This document shows positions 7,654-14,830 of a stretch of DNA of 64,000 bases, in pieces. The stretch's first letter is position 1, and each line of letters starts with the position of its first letter. The notes below the pieces were generated by a model. That model ran no database searches, was not told the DNA's origin, and saw only the letters and a program-made list of their open reading frames with translations. Source of the DNA: Pontibacter mangrovi. GTDB lineage: Bacteria > Bacteroidota > Bacteroidia > Cytophagales > Hymenobacteraceae. The position numbers and the translations under genes were made by a program. Location of the stretch: positions 186,001-250,000 of the forward strand of contig NZ_VFRQ01000004.1 in the NCBI RefSeq assembly GCF_006385705.1, written 5' to 3'.

Positions 7654-9465
7654 ATGAGAAAACAGCTGGCGTTTATACTTTTGTTGATGTGCAGTACGGC
7701 CACCGGTGCGCTGGCACAGGCGGTGCTGCAGCCGCTGCGGCAGGAGGCAAGGCGAACAGATAAGTATGAGTACGCTAATTTTCTCAGGCTGGCAGCGGCG
7801 GAGCCCTTGCCTTTCTTTGATGACTTTGCGGCGGCAGACACTCTAGTGCCAGCCCGGTGGAGCGGGAACGGTGTTTTTGTGAATAACCGTTACGCTTTGC
7901 GCCCCATCACTAAAAATGTGGCTACGTTAGATGGCTTGGACGGCAACGGACAGGCCTATGCGCCCAACACACTGTCAGCGGGTGCCTCCGATACCTTGAC
8001 TTCTGCGCCCATACTTCTGGGAGGCCTCACACCGGCAGACTCCGTATACCTGAGCTTTTACTGGCAGTCCGGCGGCCTGGGCGATGTGCCCGACCAAACG
8101 GAAAGCAACCTGCGCTACCTCACGCTGGAGTTTCTGGATAACACCGGCGCCTGGCAGGAGGTATGGCGGCAGCCGGCCGTGGGCGAGGTAACAGATTTTG
8201 CACAGGTGTTTGTGGGGCTGCGGGAGTCCAAATACTTCCACAGCGGCTTCCGGTTCCGGTTCCGCAATGTGGGGCTGCGCAACGGCATGGCCGATGTCTG
8301 GAACCTGGATTACATGCTGCTAGACCGGAACCGCACCAAAGGGCAAGCCAACAGAAGAGACATTGCCATCAGCCAAAGTATAAGCAGGCTGCTGCAGTAT
8401 TATACCGCTATGCCTGCCTGGCAATTTCGCGAGGACCCGAATGCGGCGTTGGCAGATACCGTTACGGCTACATTCAACAACTTAGGCAGCGCGCCGGAGG
8501 CCATTGCCTGGAGAGGCTACATCCGGGGGGCAGGAGGGGCAGAAACTACTTTTTTGCAGGACCAGGCGCTGGTGCAGGGGCAGGCGCGGCAGTATCAGAT
8601 CGCTGGGGTGCCTGCGCTGGACCAGGCAGTCATCCCGGCCACGGAAAACTTTACCCTGGCACATGGCATTGCGCTTGATACGAAGGAGCTGAACCCGGAA
8701 ACCCAGGCCAACGACAGAACAGAGCGCACGACCGTCTTCTCAGACTACTTTGCCCTGGACGACGGAACCGCTGAGGCCGGTTTCAGCTTTCTGGGCACGA
8801 CAAATACCCAGGTGGCCCAAAGGTTCATCCTGAGCAAGCCAGACCAGGTAAAGGCTTTTCGGGTCTACTTTCCGAGGGTTGGCAAAGACATTTCAGGTAG
8901 CAGCGTAACGTTCAGAGTGTGGGGCAACGACAACGGCGTACCCGGTAAAACCCTGCACCAGCAGAGCTTTCAGGTACAGTACTCTGATAGCCTCAATAAA
9001 TTTTATGAAGTAGCGCTTACGAAGCAGGTGACGGTGCAGGATACATTTTTTATCGGCTGGACGCAGCCTGGCAGCCTTTACTTAAACATAGGCTTCGACA
9101 AAAATGAGAACGCGGCAGGGCAGCGGTTTACTTACACTGCTTCGGGCGGTTGGGCCGAAGAAACCAAGTTTCAAGGTGCCGTGATGCTGCGGCTGGTGAT
9201 GACTGGGGAGGTGCCGCTTGGCGCAGAGGAGGAACGTTACCAGGCGGCCATGCAGGTGTTCCCTAACCCTAGCCATGGCGAGGTACACCTGAGCGAGCCG
9301 TACGAGTTGGTGCGGGTTTACGATATGCTGGGGCGGGAGGTGCATCGCCAAACCTACCGTGGGCCGGGTGTGCCGCTGCAACTGGGGCACCTGTCACCGG
9401 GAGTGTATACTTTGCGTATTCAAAATAGAAAGACGATTATTACTGAAAAATTAATCCTTAAATAA
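7654..9465 (+). CDS. Secreted protein with T9SS type A sorting domain
   Basis: From the ATG at 7654 the protein has 603 residues. Residues 1-22 form a signal peptide ending ALAQA; the frame is open further upstream but that part crosses the preceding terminator and looks non-coding. The body is beta-rich with no enzyme motif that I recognise. The last 75 residues (MQVFPNPSHGEVHL ... YDMLGREV ... LSPGVYTLRI ... KLILK) are a T9SS type A sorting domain, which directs export through the outer membrane by the type IX system and is usually cleaved on the surface. Function of the passenger is unknown. The rhodanese gene starts 7 bp downstream. Confidence 0.85.
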   Translation: MRKQLAFILLLMCSTATGALAQAVLQPLRQEARRTDKYEYANFLRLAAAEPLPFFDDFAAADTLVPARWSGNGVFVNNRYALRPITKNVATLDGLDGNGQAYAPNTLSAGASDTLTSAPILLGGLTPADSVYLSFYWQSGGLGDVPDQTESNLRYLTLEFLDNTGAWQEVWRQPAVGEVTDFAQVFVGLRESKYFHSGFRFRFRNVGLRNGMADVWNLDYMLLDRNRTKGQANRRDIAISQSISRLLQYYTAMPAWQFREDPNAALADTVTATFNNLGSAPEAIAWRGYIRGAGGAETTFLQDQALVQGQARQYQIAGVPALDQAVIPATENFTLAHGIALDTKELNPETQANDRTERTTVFSDYFALDDGTAEAGFSFLGTTNTQVAQRFILSKPDQVKAFRVYFPRVGKDISGSSVTFRVWGNDNGVPGKTLHQQSFQVQYSDSLNKFYEVALTKQVTVQDTFFIGWTQPGSLYLNIGFDKNENAAGQRFTYTASGGWAEETKFQGAVMLRLVMTGEVPLGAEEERYQAAMQVFPNPSHGEVHLSEPYELVRVYDMLGREVHRQTYRGPGVPLQLGHLSPGVYTLRIQNRKTIITEKLILK

Positions 9466-9472
9466 ATAAACT

Positions 9473-9778
9473 ATGATTGCATCGGCAGACATTACCGCAG
9501 AAGAACTAAAGGAGCGCCTTCAGAAAGGGGAGACGCCTGTTATTATAGATGTGCGTGAAGATTGGGAGTACCAGGAGGCCAATATTCCGGGAGCAAAGAA
9601 CATTCCGCTGGGCACGCTGCCACAGCGCCTGGACGAGTTGGAAGACATGAAAGACAAGGAAGTGATTGTGCAGTGCCGTTCGGGAGCCCGGTCTGCCTCT
9701 GCCAGAGCGTTTCTGCAGCAGCAGGGCTTTAGCAATGTGCGCAACCTGGTGGGTGGCATTATGGCTTACAACAGCTAA
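9473..9778 (+). CDS. Single-domain rhodanese-like protein
   Basis: 101 residues covering one rhodanese domain. The active loop is CRSGAR with the cysteine at position 68, and the DVREDWEY motif near residue 26 is the conserved CH2-A type segment. Such proteins carry sulfane sulfur as a cysteine persulfide. There is no signal peptide, so it should be cytoplasmic. It lies 7 bp after the T9SS cargo gene and probably shares its transcript, with a clear terminator behind it; the biological partner is not evident. Confidence 0.9.
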   Translation: MIASADITAEELKERLQKGETPVIIDVREDWEYQEANIPGAKNIPLGTLPQRLDELEDMKDKEVIVQCRSGARSASARAFLQQQGFSNVRNLVGGIMAYNS

Positions 9779-9803
9779 GTATACCTTACCTTATCACAAG
9801 TGT

Positions 9804-9842
9804 AAATGGAGCAGCCACAACGGCTGCTCCATTCTGTTTTTA
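9804..9842 (+). terminator. Terminator after the rhodanese gene
   Basis: AATGGAGCAGCC, loop ACAAC, GGCTGCTCCATT, then CTGTTTTTA. Perfect 12-bp stem. Confidence 0.85.
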
Positions 9843-9940
9843 GCTAAAGTTGGGTTTGCAGCAGGTATAAATCTGCCGAAATTTGTCAAACGGCAGTTGA
9901 GTTCTCAGCTCAGATAGTATGCAGCTCCAGGCCAAAACTG

Positions 9941-11227
9941 CTAATCAATAATAAACGGCGACGGACTGAAGCAAAGCAGGAAAACGATGAAGGCGAAAAT
10001 GCCCAGGGCTTTGCGCATCGGCGAAAGCGGGCGCTCGTCGGGGCAGGCAGGATGAAAAATGCCCATCACCCGGGAGAGCAGAAGCCCAAACACCATCCAG
10101 CCACTATAGCCATCTACTCCCGGAAGCGCCATGGATACCAGCACTTGCGCCGCCAGCACGGCAGCGGCAAGGTATAATGTATGCTTTAGCTTAGAAGTTG
10201 CCGGCTGCAGCACAAACACCAGGTACAGCACGTAAAAAGGCCACAGCCAGAAATACCCCTCCAACTCCGGGAACAACCCGGCCAAGCCATACTGTAGCAG
10301 CAGCATGGCCATGGTGGCGGCGAGGGCATGGTTGCGGGAGGGCAGCAGTTTAAAGTAGGCCCAATAGGCAAAGGGCGCCAGCACCACCAGCAGCTCCTCC
10401 GACCACAACGGCTCATGGTGCGGAGAGACCACGCCAAGGCCCGCATAAAGTATAAACAAGCTGAAGAAGACAGGGGAAACGCGGTTGAACCTGCGGTGTC
10501 CGATCAGGCCATAAAGCACGTGGCCCCCGTCCAGCTGCCCGATCGGGAGCATGTTTAATGCCGTGAAGAACAGTGCCAGATAGCCTGCAAACACATAAGG
10601 ATAATGGATGATCTCGTAGTGGTTGGGCAACAGCGCAGGGTCGGCCACATACTTCTCGAAGAGCAGGAACAACAGGTTTTTGCCGAGCGCGAAATTACCC
10701 AACCCGCTTTGGTAGGCATACTGCGCATAATCCAGGCCATAGCGCTTATACTCCGGATGGATGCTGAAGATGTACTCTGGCGGAGGCAGGTGTGTAAATG
10801 CGTAAAAAAGCAGCGGCACCGCCACCACAAAGCCTGCCAGCGGGCCTGCAACACCGATATCAAAAAACTGCTTTCTAGAGAAAATGTGCTCTTTGATGCG
10901 GATAAAAGCCCCCATCGTGCCGATGGAGAATGTAATCCCGAACCACAGCGGGATGTAGTATGGCAACGTGACCGCCGTGCGATAATAGCGGGCCGTAAAA
11001 TAATGCCCGAACTCATGTACCGTCAGCACCCCCAGGAAAGGCAGCGAGAAGTACAGGCCACCTAAAAACTCGCTCCAGGTGAACGTTCCCGTCCAGTTAA
11101 ATCCTTCCTGATCCAGAAAAAAAAGCTTGCCGTACCGCCACTCTGCGCCGGCAAGGGTCGTGGTAACCAGCGTGACGCAGAAAAGCAGCAGGTGCAGCCA
11201 CTGTTGCTGGCGCTTAGACTGCAGCAT
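9941..11227 (-). CDS. Site-2-type M50 membrane protease
   Basis: About 428 residues from the ATG at 11227 (a TTG at 11233 is also in frame). It is a polytopic membrane protein with the zinc motif HEFGH at about residues 71-75 and the second metal segment LPIGQLDGGH later, as in site-2 proteases that cleave substrates inside the membrane. Several further hydrophobic segments follow to the C-terminus. Its start overlaps the end of the HAD gene by 14 bp, so the two are translationally coupled. No PDZ domain is apparent. The substrate is unknown. Confidence 0.9.
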   Translation of the reverse strand: MLQSKRQQQWLHLLLFCVTLVTTTLAGAEWRYGKLFFLDQEGFNWTGTFTWSEFLGGLYFSLPFLGVLTVHEFGHYFTARYYRTAVTLPYYIPLWFGITFSIGTMGAFIRIKEHIFSRKQFFDIGVAGPLAGFVVAVPLLFYAFTHLPPPEYIFSIHPEYKRYGLDYAQYAYQSGLGNFALGKNLLFLLFEKYVADPALLPNHYEIIHYPYVFAGYLALFFTALNMLPIGQLDGGHVLYGLIGHRRFNRVSPVFFSLFILYAGLGVVSPHHEPLWSEELLVVLAPFAYWAYFKLLPSRNHALAATMAMLLLQYGLAGLFPELEGYFWLWPFYVLYLVFVLQPATSKLKHTLYLAAAVLAAQVLVSMALPGVDGYSGWMVFGLLLSRVMGIFHPACPDERPLSPMRKALGIFAFIVFLLCFSPSPFIID

Positions 11228-11846
11228 CTGCAAAAAACTCGTTAATAGTGAGGGGCGGCTGTAGGTGCAGGGTATGGAAGCCCAGCTTTCTGGCGCTCTC
11301 TATATGCTGTATGCTGTCGTCAATAAACAGGGTTTCTTCCTTCTTAAGCTTATTTTCGGCCAGGATCTGCTCAAAAACAGGGGCATCGGGCTTGCGTTTG
11401 CCCACCAGGTGCGAGTAATAGGATTTCTCAAACAAAGAATCCAGGTTTGGGATGCTGAAGCTGTGCGCCACGATCTGGTTGAAGCGCTGCATGTGTATGT
11501 CGTTGGTGTTGCTGAGGAGGAAGATGCGGTACTTTTTGCCTAACTCCAGCAGCAGGTCAATGCGCTCCTGCGGGATGTCGAGCAGCATTGCGTTCCAGGC
11601 CTCGTCTATTTGCTCATCGGTAGCATCTATTCCGTACGCCTCGCGCAAGCCGTTGCGGAACTCCTCGTTAGAGCAGTTGCCGGTCTCCAGCAGGTCGAAC
11701 AAGTGCGACTGCTCTTTTTGGCTGTAGGCTATGTTGCAATTGCTGTTGCAAAGCTTCTGCAGCTCTTCTATGCTCTTGTTGTAATCGAGGTTGATAATAA
11801 CGCCTCCCAGGTCGAAAATGATATTTTTGATTTGTGTCAGGTCCAC
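11214..11846 (-). CDS. HAD-superfamily hydrolase (subfamily IA, DLGG type)
   Basis: About 210 residues if translation starts at GTG 11846 (VDLTQIKNIIFDLGG). An upstream ATG at 11921 is in frame, but the added 25 residues look non-conserved. Motif I is FDLGGVI, the variant seen in HAD-IA phosphatases of the glucose-1-phosphatase/YihX kind; motif II is FLLSNTN; the motif III/IV region is KPDAPVF and ETLFIDDS. It should dephosphorylate a small phospho-metabolite in the cytoplasm; the substrate cannot be read from the sequence. It overlaps the M50 protease gene. Confidence 0.88.
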   Translation of the reverse strand: MDLTQIKNIIFDLGGVIINLDYNKSIEELQKLCNSNCNIAYSQKEQSHLFDLLETGNCSNEEFRNGLREAYGIDATDEQIDEAWNAMLLDIPQERIDLLLELGKKYRIFLLSNTNDIHMQRFNQIVAHSFSIPNLDSLFEKSYYSHLVGKRKPDAPVFEQILAENKLKKEETLFIDDSIQHIESARKLGFHTLHLQPPLTINEFFADAAV

Positions 11847-11938
11847 GAAAAAAATAGTTGGTAGTATTTGAAATATTGAATGCAAATATGTAAAATTGCA
11901 CTCCCAATTCAAAGGATGCATATCCAGAGAAGCGGATC

Positions 11939-12012
11939 GGGCCTATAGCTCAGTTGGTTAGAGCACCTGACTCATAATCAGGTGGTCCCTGGTTCGAGCC
12001 CAGGTGGGCCCA
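11939..12012 (+). tRNA. tRNA-Ile2 with CAT anticodon (reads AUA after lysidine modification)
   Basis: 74 bases fold as a complete cloverleaf: acceptor GGGCCTA/TGGGCCC, D-arm with AGCTCAGTTGGTTAGAGC, anticodon stem CCTGA/TCAGG around loop CTCATAA, T-arm CCTGG-TTCGAGC-CCAGG, discriminator A. CCA is not encoded. A CAT anticodon may be elongator Met, initiator Met or Ile2. The initiator lacks fit (pair 1-72 is G-C). The pairs C4-G69 and C5-G68 are the determinants that TilS uses in E. coli tRNA-Ile2, so Ile2 is preferred over elongator Met. Confidence 0.85.
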
Positions 12013-12015
12013 CGT

Positions 12016-12052
12016 TAAAGCCTCTCAGTTAATTCTGAGGGGCTTTTTTATT
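12016..12052 (+). terminator. Terminator of the tRNA
   Basis: AAAGCCTCTCAG, loop TTAATT, CTGAGGGGCTTT and a T-run. It begins 4 bases after the tRNA. Confidence 0.9.
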
Positions 12053-12139
12053 TTATATATCAAAATTACCTTCAACATTTTCCTCATCTGCTCACAGCCA
12101 GATTTCACCACCAGTAAATGAAAACTTTACTTGACGGCA

Positions 12140-12375
12140 GGCAAAACGATCAAAAAGCTTACAGTCCGGTCTGCGGTTGTTCATATGTTCTTTGAGAACC
12201 TGCACCTCTTTGCGGATGGCAATGGGAATATAGGGTGTGCCCTGGCAGAAAGGCTTAGTCCCAAACTTTGGGCCCTCTGGTCTTGCTTAGCCTCTCCAGC
12301 ACCATAGAGGTAGATAAGAAGGCGTATTTCCAGGCCCTGGAGCAGGCCCAGTAAAGCAACGATAGCACGGCCTGG
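12140..12375 (+). pseudogene. Decayed Fic-domain gene
   Basis: Plus-strand translation around 12150-12230 gives RSAVVHMFFENLHLFADGNG, which matches the Fic core (AHxxFExIHPFxDGNGR) with the catalytic motif degraded (HLFADGNGN for HPFxDGNGR). After a stop and a frame change the next segment reads EVDKKAYFQALEQAQ followed by a stop and SND, matching the helix after the Fic core in larger Fic proteins. Stops and frameshifts make it non-functional. Fic enzymes transfer AMP to proteins. The 94-residue frame on the other strand (12255-12539) is not a gene. Confidence 0.7.
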
Positions 12376-12450
12376 ACGCCAGGAAATAGTAAAATGCCCA
12401 AGGCTACTGCCACAAGGGGTTTGCAGTACCTCTTGGGGCTGGTTGCGTTT

Positions 12451-12491
12451 ATCCAGAAGGTAGCGGCCGGAGCACCCGCTACCTTCTGGAT
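12451..12491. repeat. Perfect 16-bp inverted repeat with 9-base loop
   Basis: ATCCAGAAGGTAGCGG (12451-12466) and its exact complement (12476-12491). There is no T-run on either side. It lies between the end of thrC and the Fic remnant; it may stop 3' decay of the thr message or be the end of a lost element. Confidence 0.8.
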
Positions 12492-12558
12492 ATTTAAGTC
12501 AAACATGTGTCTTAGGTGCCAGAAACGGATCATCCTCACCCATGGGAGGCTACTTCCT

Positions 12559-13860
12559 TTACGCCTCTGAAAGTATAACTTTTAGCTCCTGAAAGCTGTT
12601 CTGCATCGGTACAATGCGCTCCTGTTTTTCCGCAAAGCGCTGCAGCCTGGCAGGTATGGCAATGGCCTCTCCCAACGTATCTTCCATGACTTCCTTGAAC
12701 TTGGCCGGGTGCGCAGTTTCCAGAAAGACGGCAGTAGCCGGCTCCTTGGTTTGAGACAGGAATTTACCGGCTCCGCTGTAGGCTACTGCTCCGTGCGGAT
12801 CCAGGAGGTAGCCGTGCCGTTGGTATACCTGGCGTATGATTTTTCGGGTTTCCTCATCTGTAAAAGTATAGCCGGTGATGCGACGGCGGAACTGTTCGAG
12901 CTCCCCACCAAACAAGGCCTCCATGCGGGCGTAGTTGCTGGGGCTGCCTACATCCATGGCATTGCTGATGGTTTGCACGGAGGGCTTGGGTGCGTATATG
13001 CCGGTCGCAAGGTACTGGGGCACGACATCGTTGGCATTGGTGGCGGCTACGAAGCGATGCACCGGTAAACCCATGGCGGCGGCCAGCAAACCGCCGGTTA
13101 GGTTGCCGAAGTTGCCGCTGGGTACGCTAAATACCAGGGGTTTGCCTTGCCGCTGCAGCTGGCCATAGGCGTAAAAGTAATAGAAGGACTGTGGGATGAG
13201 CCGGGCAATGTTGATGCTGTTGGCGGAGGTGAGCAGGTGACGCCTATTCAGCTCCTGGTCGGCCAGTGCCTGCTTGGCCAGTCGCTGGCAATCGTCGAAA
13301 GTGCCTTCTACCTCAATGGCTGTGATATTGTCTCCCCAGGTGGTGAGCTGCTTTTGCTGCAACGGGCTTACCTTTCCTTTTGGGTAAAGGATAAAGACCT
13401 GTATCCCCGGTACTTGGTGGAATCCGGCCGCCACTGCGCTGCCTGTATCGCCAGAGGTAGCCACGATCACCTTCAGTTCCTTGTCCTTATCACGGTTGAA
13501 GTAGGCCATCAGGCGCGACATGAAGCGGGCACCCACATCTTTGAACGCCATGGTTGGGCCATGGAACAGTTCCAGGCTGTAGATATCCTTTTCCACCTTG
13601 ACCAGCGGTATCTCGAAGTTCAGGGTTTCCGCTACCATGCGTTTTAGTACCTGGTCTGGCACGTCCTCCCTCAGGAAAGCGGAGGCGACAGCATAGGCTA
13701 TCTCCTGCAGCGACTGCTGGGGCAGTCGCTCAAAAAAAGAAGCCGGGAGCACAGGTATAGACGCTGGCATGTAAAGGCCGCCATCATCGGCTAGCCCCTT
13801 CAGTACTGCCCTCTCTAGAGGTACGTGTGTAGTTTGTCGGCTAGTGCTGCTATATAACAT
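12559..13860 (-). CDS. thrC: Threonine synthase
   Basis: 433 residues. It converts O-phospho-L-homoserine to L-threonine with pyridoxal phosphate. The PLP lysine is K107 in GPTMAFKDVGARF, and the phosphate-binding loop PSGNFGNLTGG and the ATSGDTGSA motif are present. Length and motifs fit the bacterial ThrC type. Its ATG overlaps the stop of thrB by one base (TAATG), so the two are translationally coupled. It is the last gene of the thrABC operon. Confidence 0.97.
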   Translation of the reverse strand: MLYSSTSRQTTHVPLERAVLKGLADDGGLYMPASIPVLPASFFERLPQQSLQEIAYAVASAFLREDVPDQVLKRMVAETLNFEIPLVKVEKDIYSLELFHGPTMAFKDVGARFMSRLMAYFNRDKDKELKVIVATSGDTGSAVAAGFHQVPGIQVFILYPKGKVSPLQQKQLTTWGDNITAIEVEGTFDDCQRLAKQALADQELNRRHLLTSANSINIARLIPQSFYYFYAYGQLQRQGKPLVFSVPSGNFGNLTGGLLAAAMGLPVHRFVAATNANDVVPQYLATGIYAPKPSVQTISNAMDVGSPSNYARMEALFGGELEQFRRRITGYTFTDEETRKIIRQVYQRHGYLLDPHGAVAYSGAGKFLSQTKEPATAVFLETAHPAKFKEVMEDTLGEAIAIPARLQRFAEKQERIVPMQNSFQELKVILSEA

Positions 13861-14813
13861 TATACTTTGGCTAAAACGGGTTGCAAATGTTCTAGTAACG
13901 GCCCCTGCAGGTTAATCTCGGAGACATACGTAGTGCTTCCGATGCGCTCTTCGGAGAGCTTAGCCTCTAGGGCGGTTGTCACGTTATGGGCAACGGAGAG
14001 GCAGCTGCAAAGCGCGAACACAGCGGGACCGGAGCCGGATATGCCGAAGCCCAGCGCCTGCTGCTCCAGGGCCAGCTGCCGCAGCTCCTCGAAGCAGGGA
14101 ATGAGCATGGAGCGCATAGGCTCAATAACCACGTCTTGCATGCTCCGGCTGATCAGACCCAGGTCGTTGGTGCAGAAGCCCGCCACCAGGCCTGCCACGT
14201 TGCCCCATTGCGTCACGGCATCTCGAAGCGGTACGTGCGTCTTGAGAATCTGCCGCGCCTCCCGTGTCGGGATTTCCACATGCGGGTATACCAGAGCGCA
14301 GGATAGTCCCGGCGGTACCGGTAGCCGGACCACGTCCAGCGGATGGTAGCTACGCACTAGCACCAGGCCACCCAGCAGGGCAGGGGCCACGTTGTCAGCG
14401 TGAGCGTGGCCACAGGCCAGCCGCTCTGCCTCCATAGCGAATGGCAGCAGCTCTTTTCTCGTCAGGGGCTGGCCCATCAGCTCATTTATCGCCACCAGGC
14501 CGGCCACGGCACTGGCAGAGCTGGAGCCTAGGCCGCTGCCAAAAGGCATCTTCTTGTACAACTCTATACTTACTCCCTGCGCGAGACCCAAGTGCCGGAG
14601 GTAACTCATTACCGCGGCGCTCACCGTGTTCTTTTCCGGGTCGCGGGGCAGTCGTCCCTCGTCGCCCTCCAGCACGTCCAGCGTCACCTGTCCGCTGTCG
14701 TTGAGGTGCATGATCACTTCATCGCCAGGCGCGTGCACGGCAAGGCCCAGCACATCATAGCCGCAGCTCAGGTTGGCGACTGTGGCCGGGGCAAATACTC
14801 TTATTGATTTCAT
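13860..14813 (-). CDS. thrB: Homoserine kinase
   Basis: 317 residues of the GHMP kinase family. The ATP loop PFGSGLGSSSASA lies at residues 90-102 and the C-terminal glycine motif reads GFGISGSGPAVFAL. It phosphorylates L-homoserine before ThrC acts. It starts 17 bp after thrA and overlaps thrC by one base, so the order is thrA-thrB-thrC as in enterobacteria. Confidence 0.97.
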   Translation of the reverse strand: MKSIRVFAPATVANLSCGYDVLGLAVHAPGDEVIMHLNDSGQVTLDVLEGDEGRLPRDPEKNTVSAAVMSYLRHLGLAQGVSIELYKKMPFGSGLGSSSASAVAGLVAINELMGQPLTRKELLPFAMEAERLACGHAHADNVAPALLGGLVLVRSYHPLDVVRLPVPPGLSCALVYPHVEIPTREARQILKTHVPLRDAVTQWGNVAGLVAGFCTNDLGLISRSMQDVVIEPMRSMLIPCFEELRQLALEQQALGFGISGSGPAVFALCSCLSVAHNVTTALEAKLSEERIGSTTYVSEINLQGPLLEHLQPVLAKV

Positions 14814-14830
14814 GTGTTCTGCTTTTTTAG

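Noticed and set aside
12255-12539. 94-codon minus-strand frame downstream of thrC
   Set aside because: It runs antisense to the decayed Fic gene and across the hairpin at 12451-12491; no motif or promoter.
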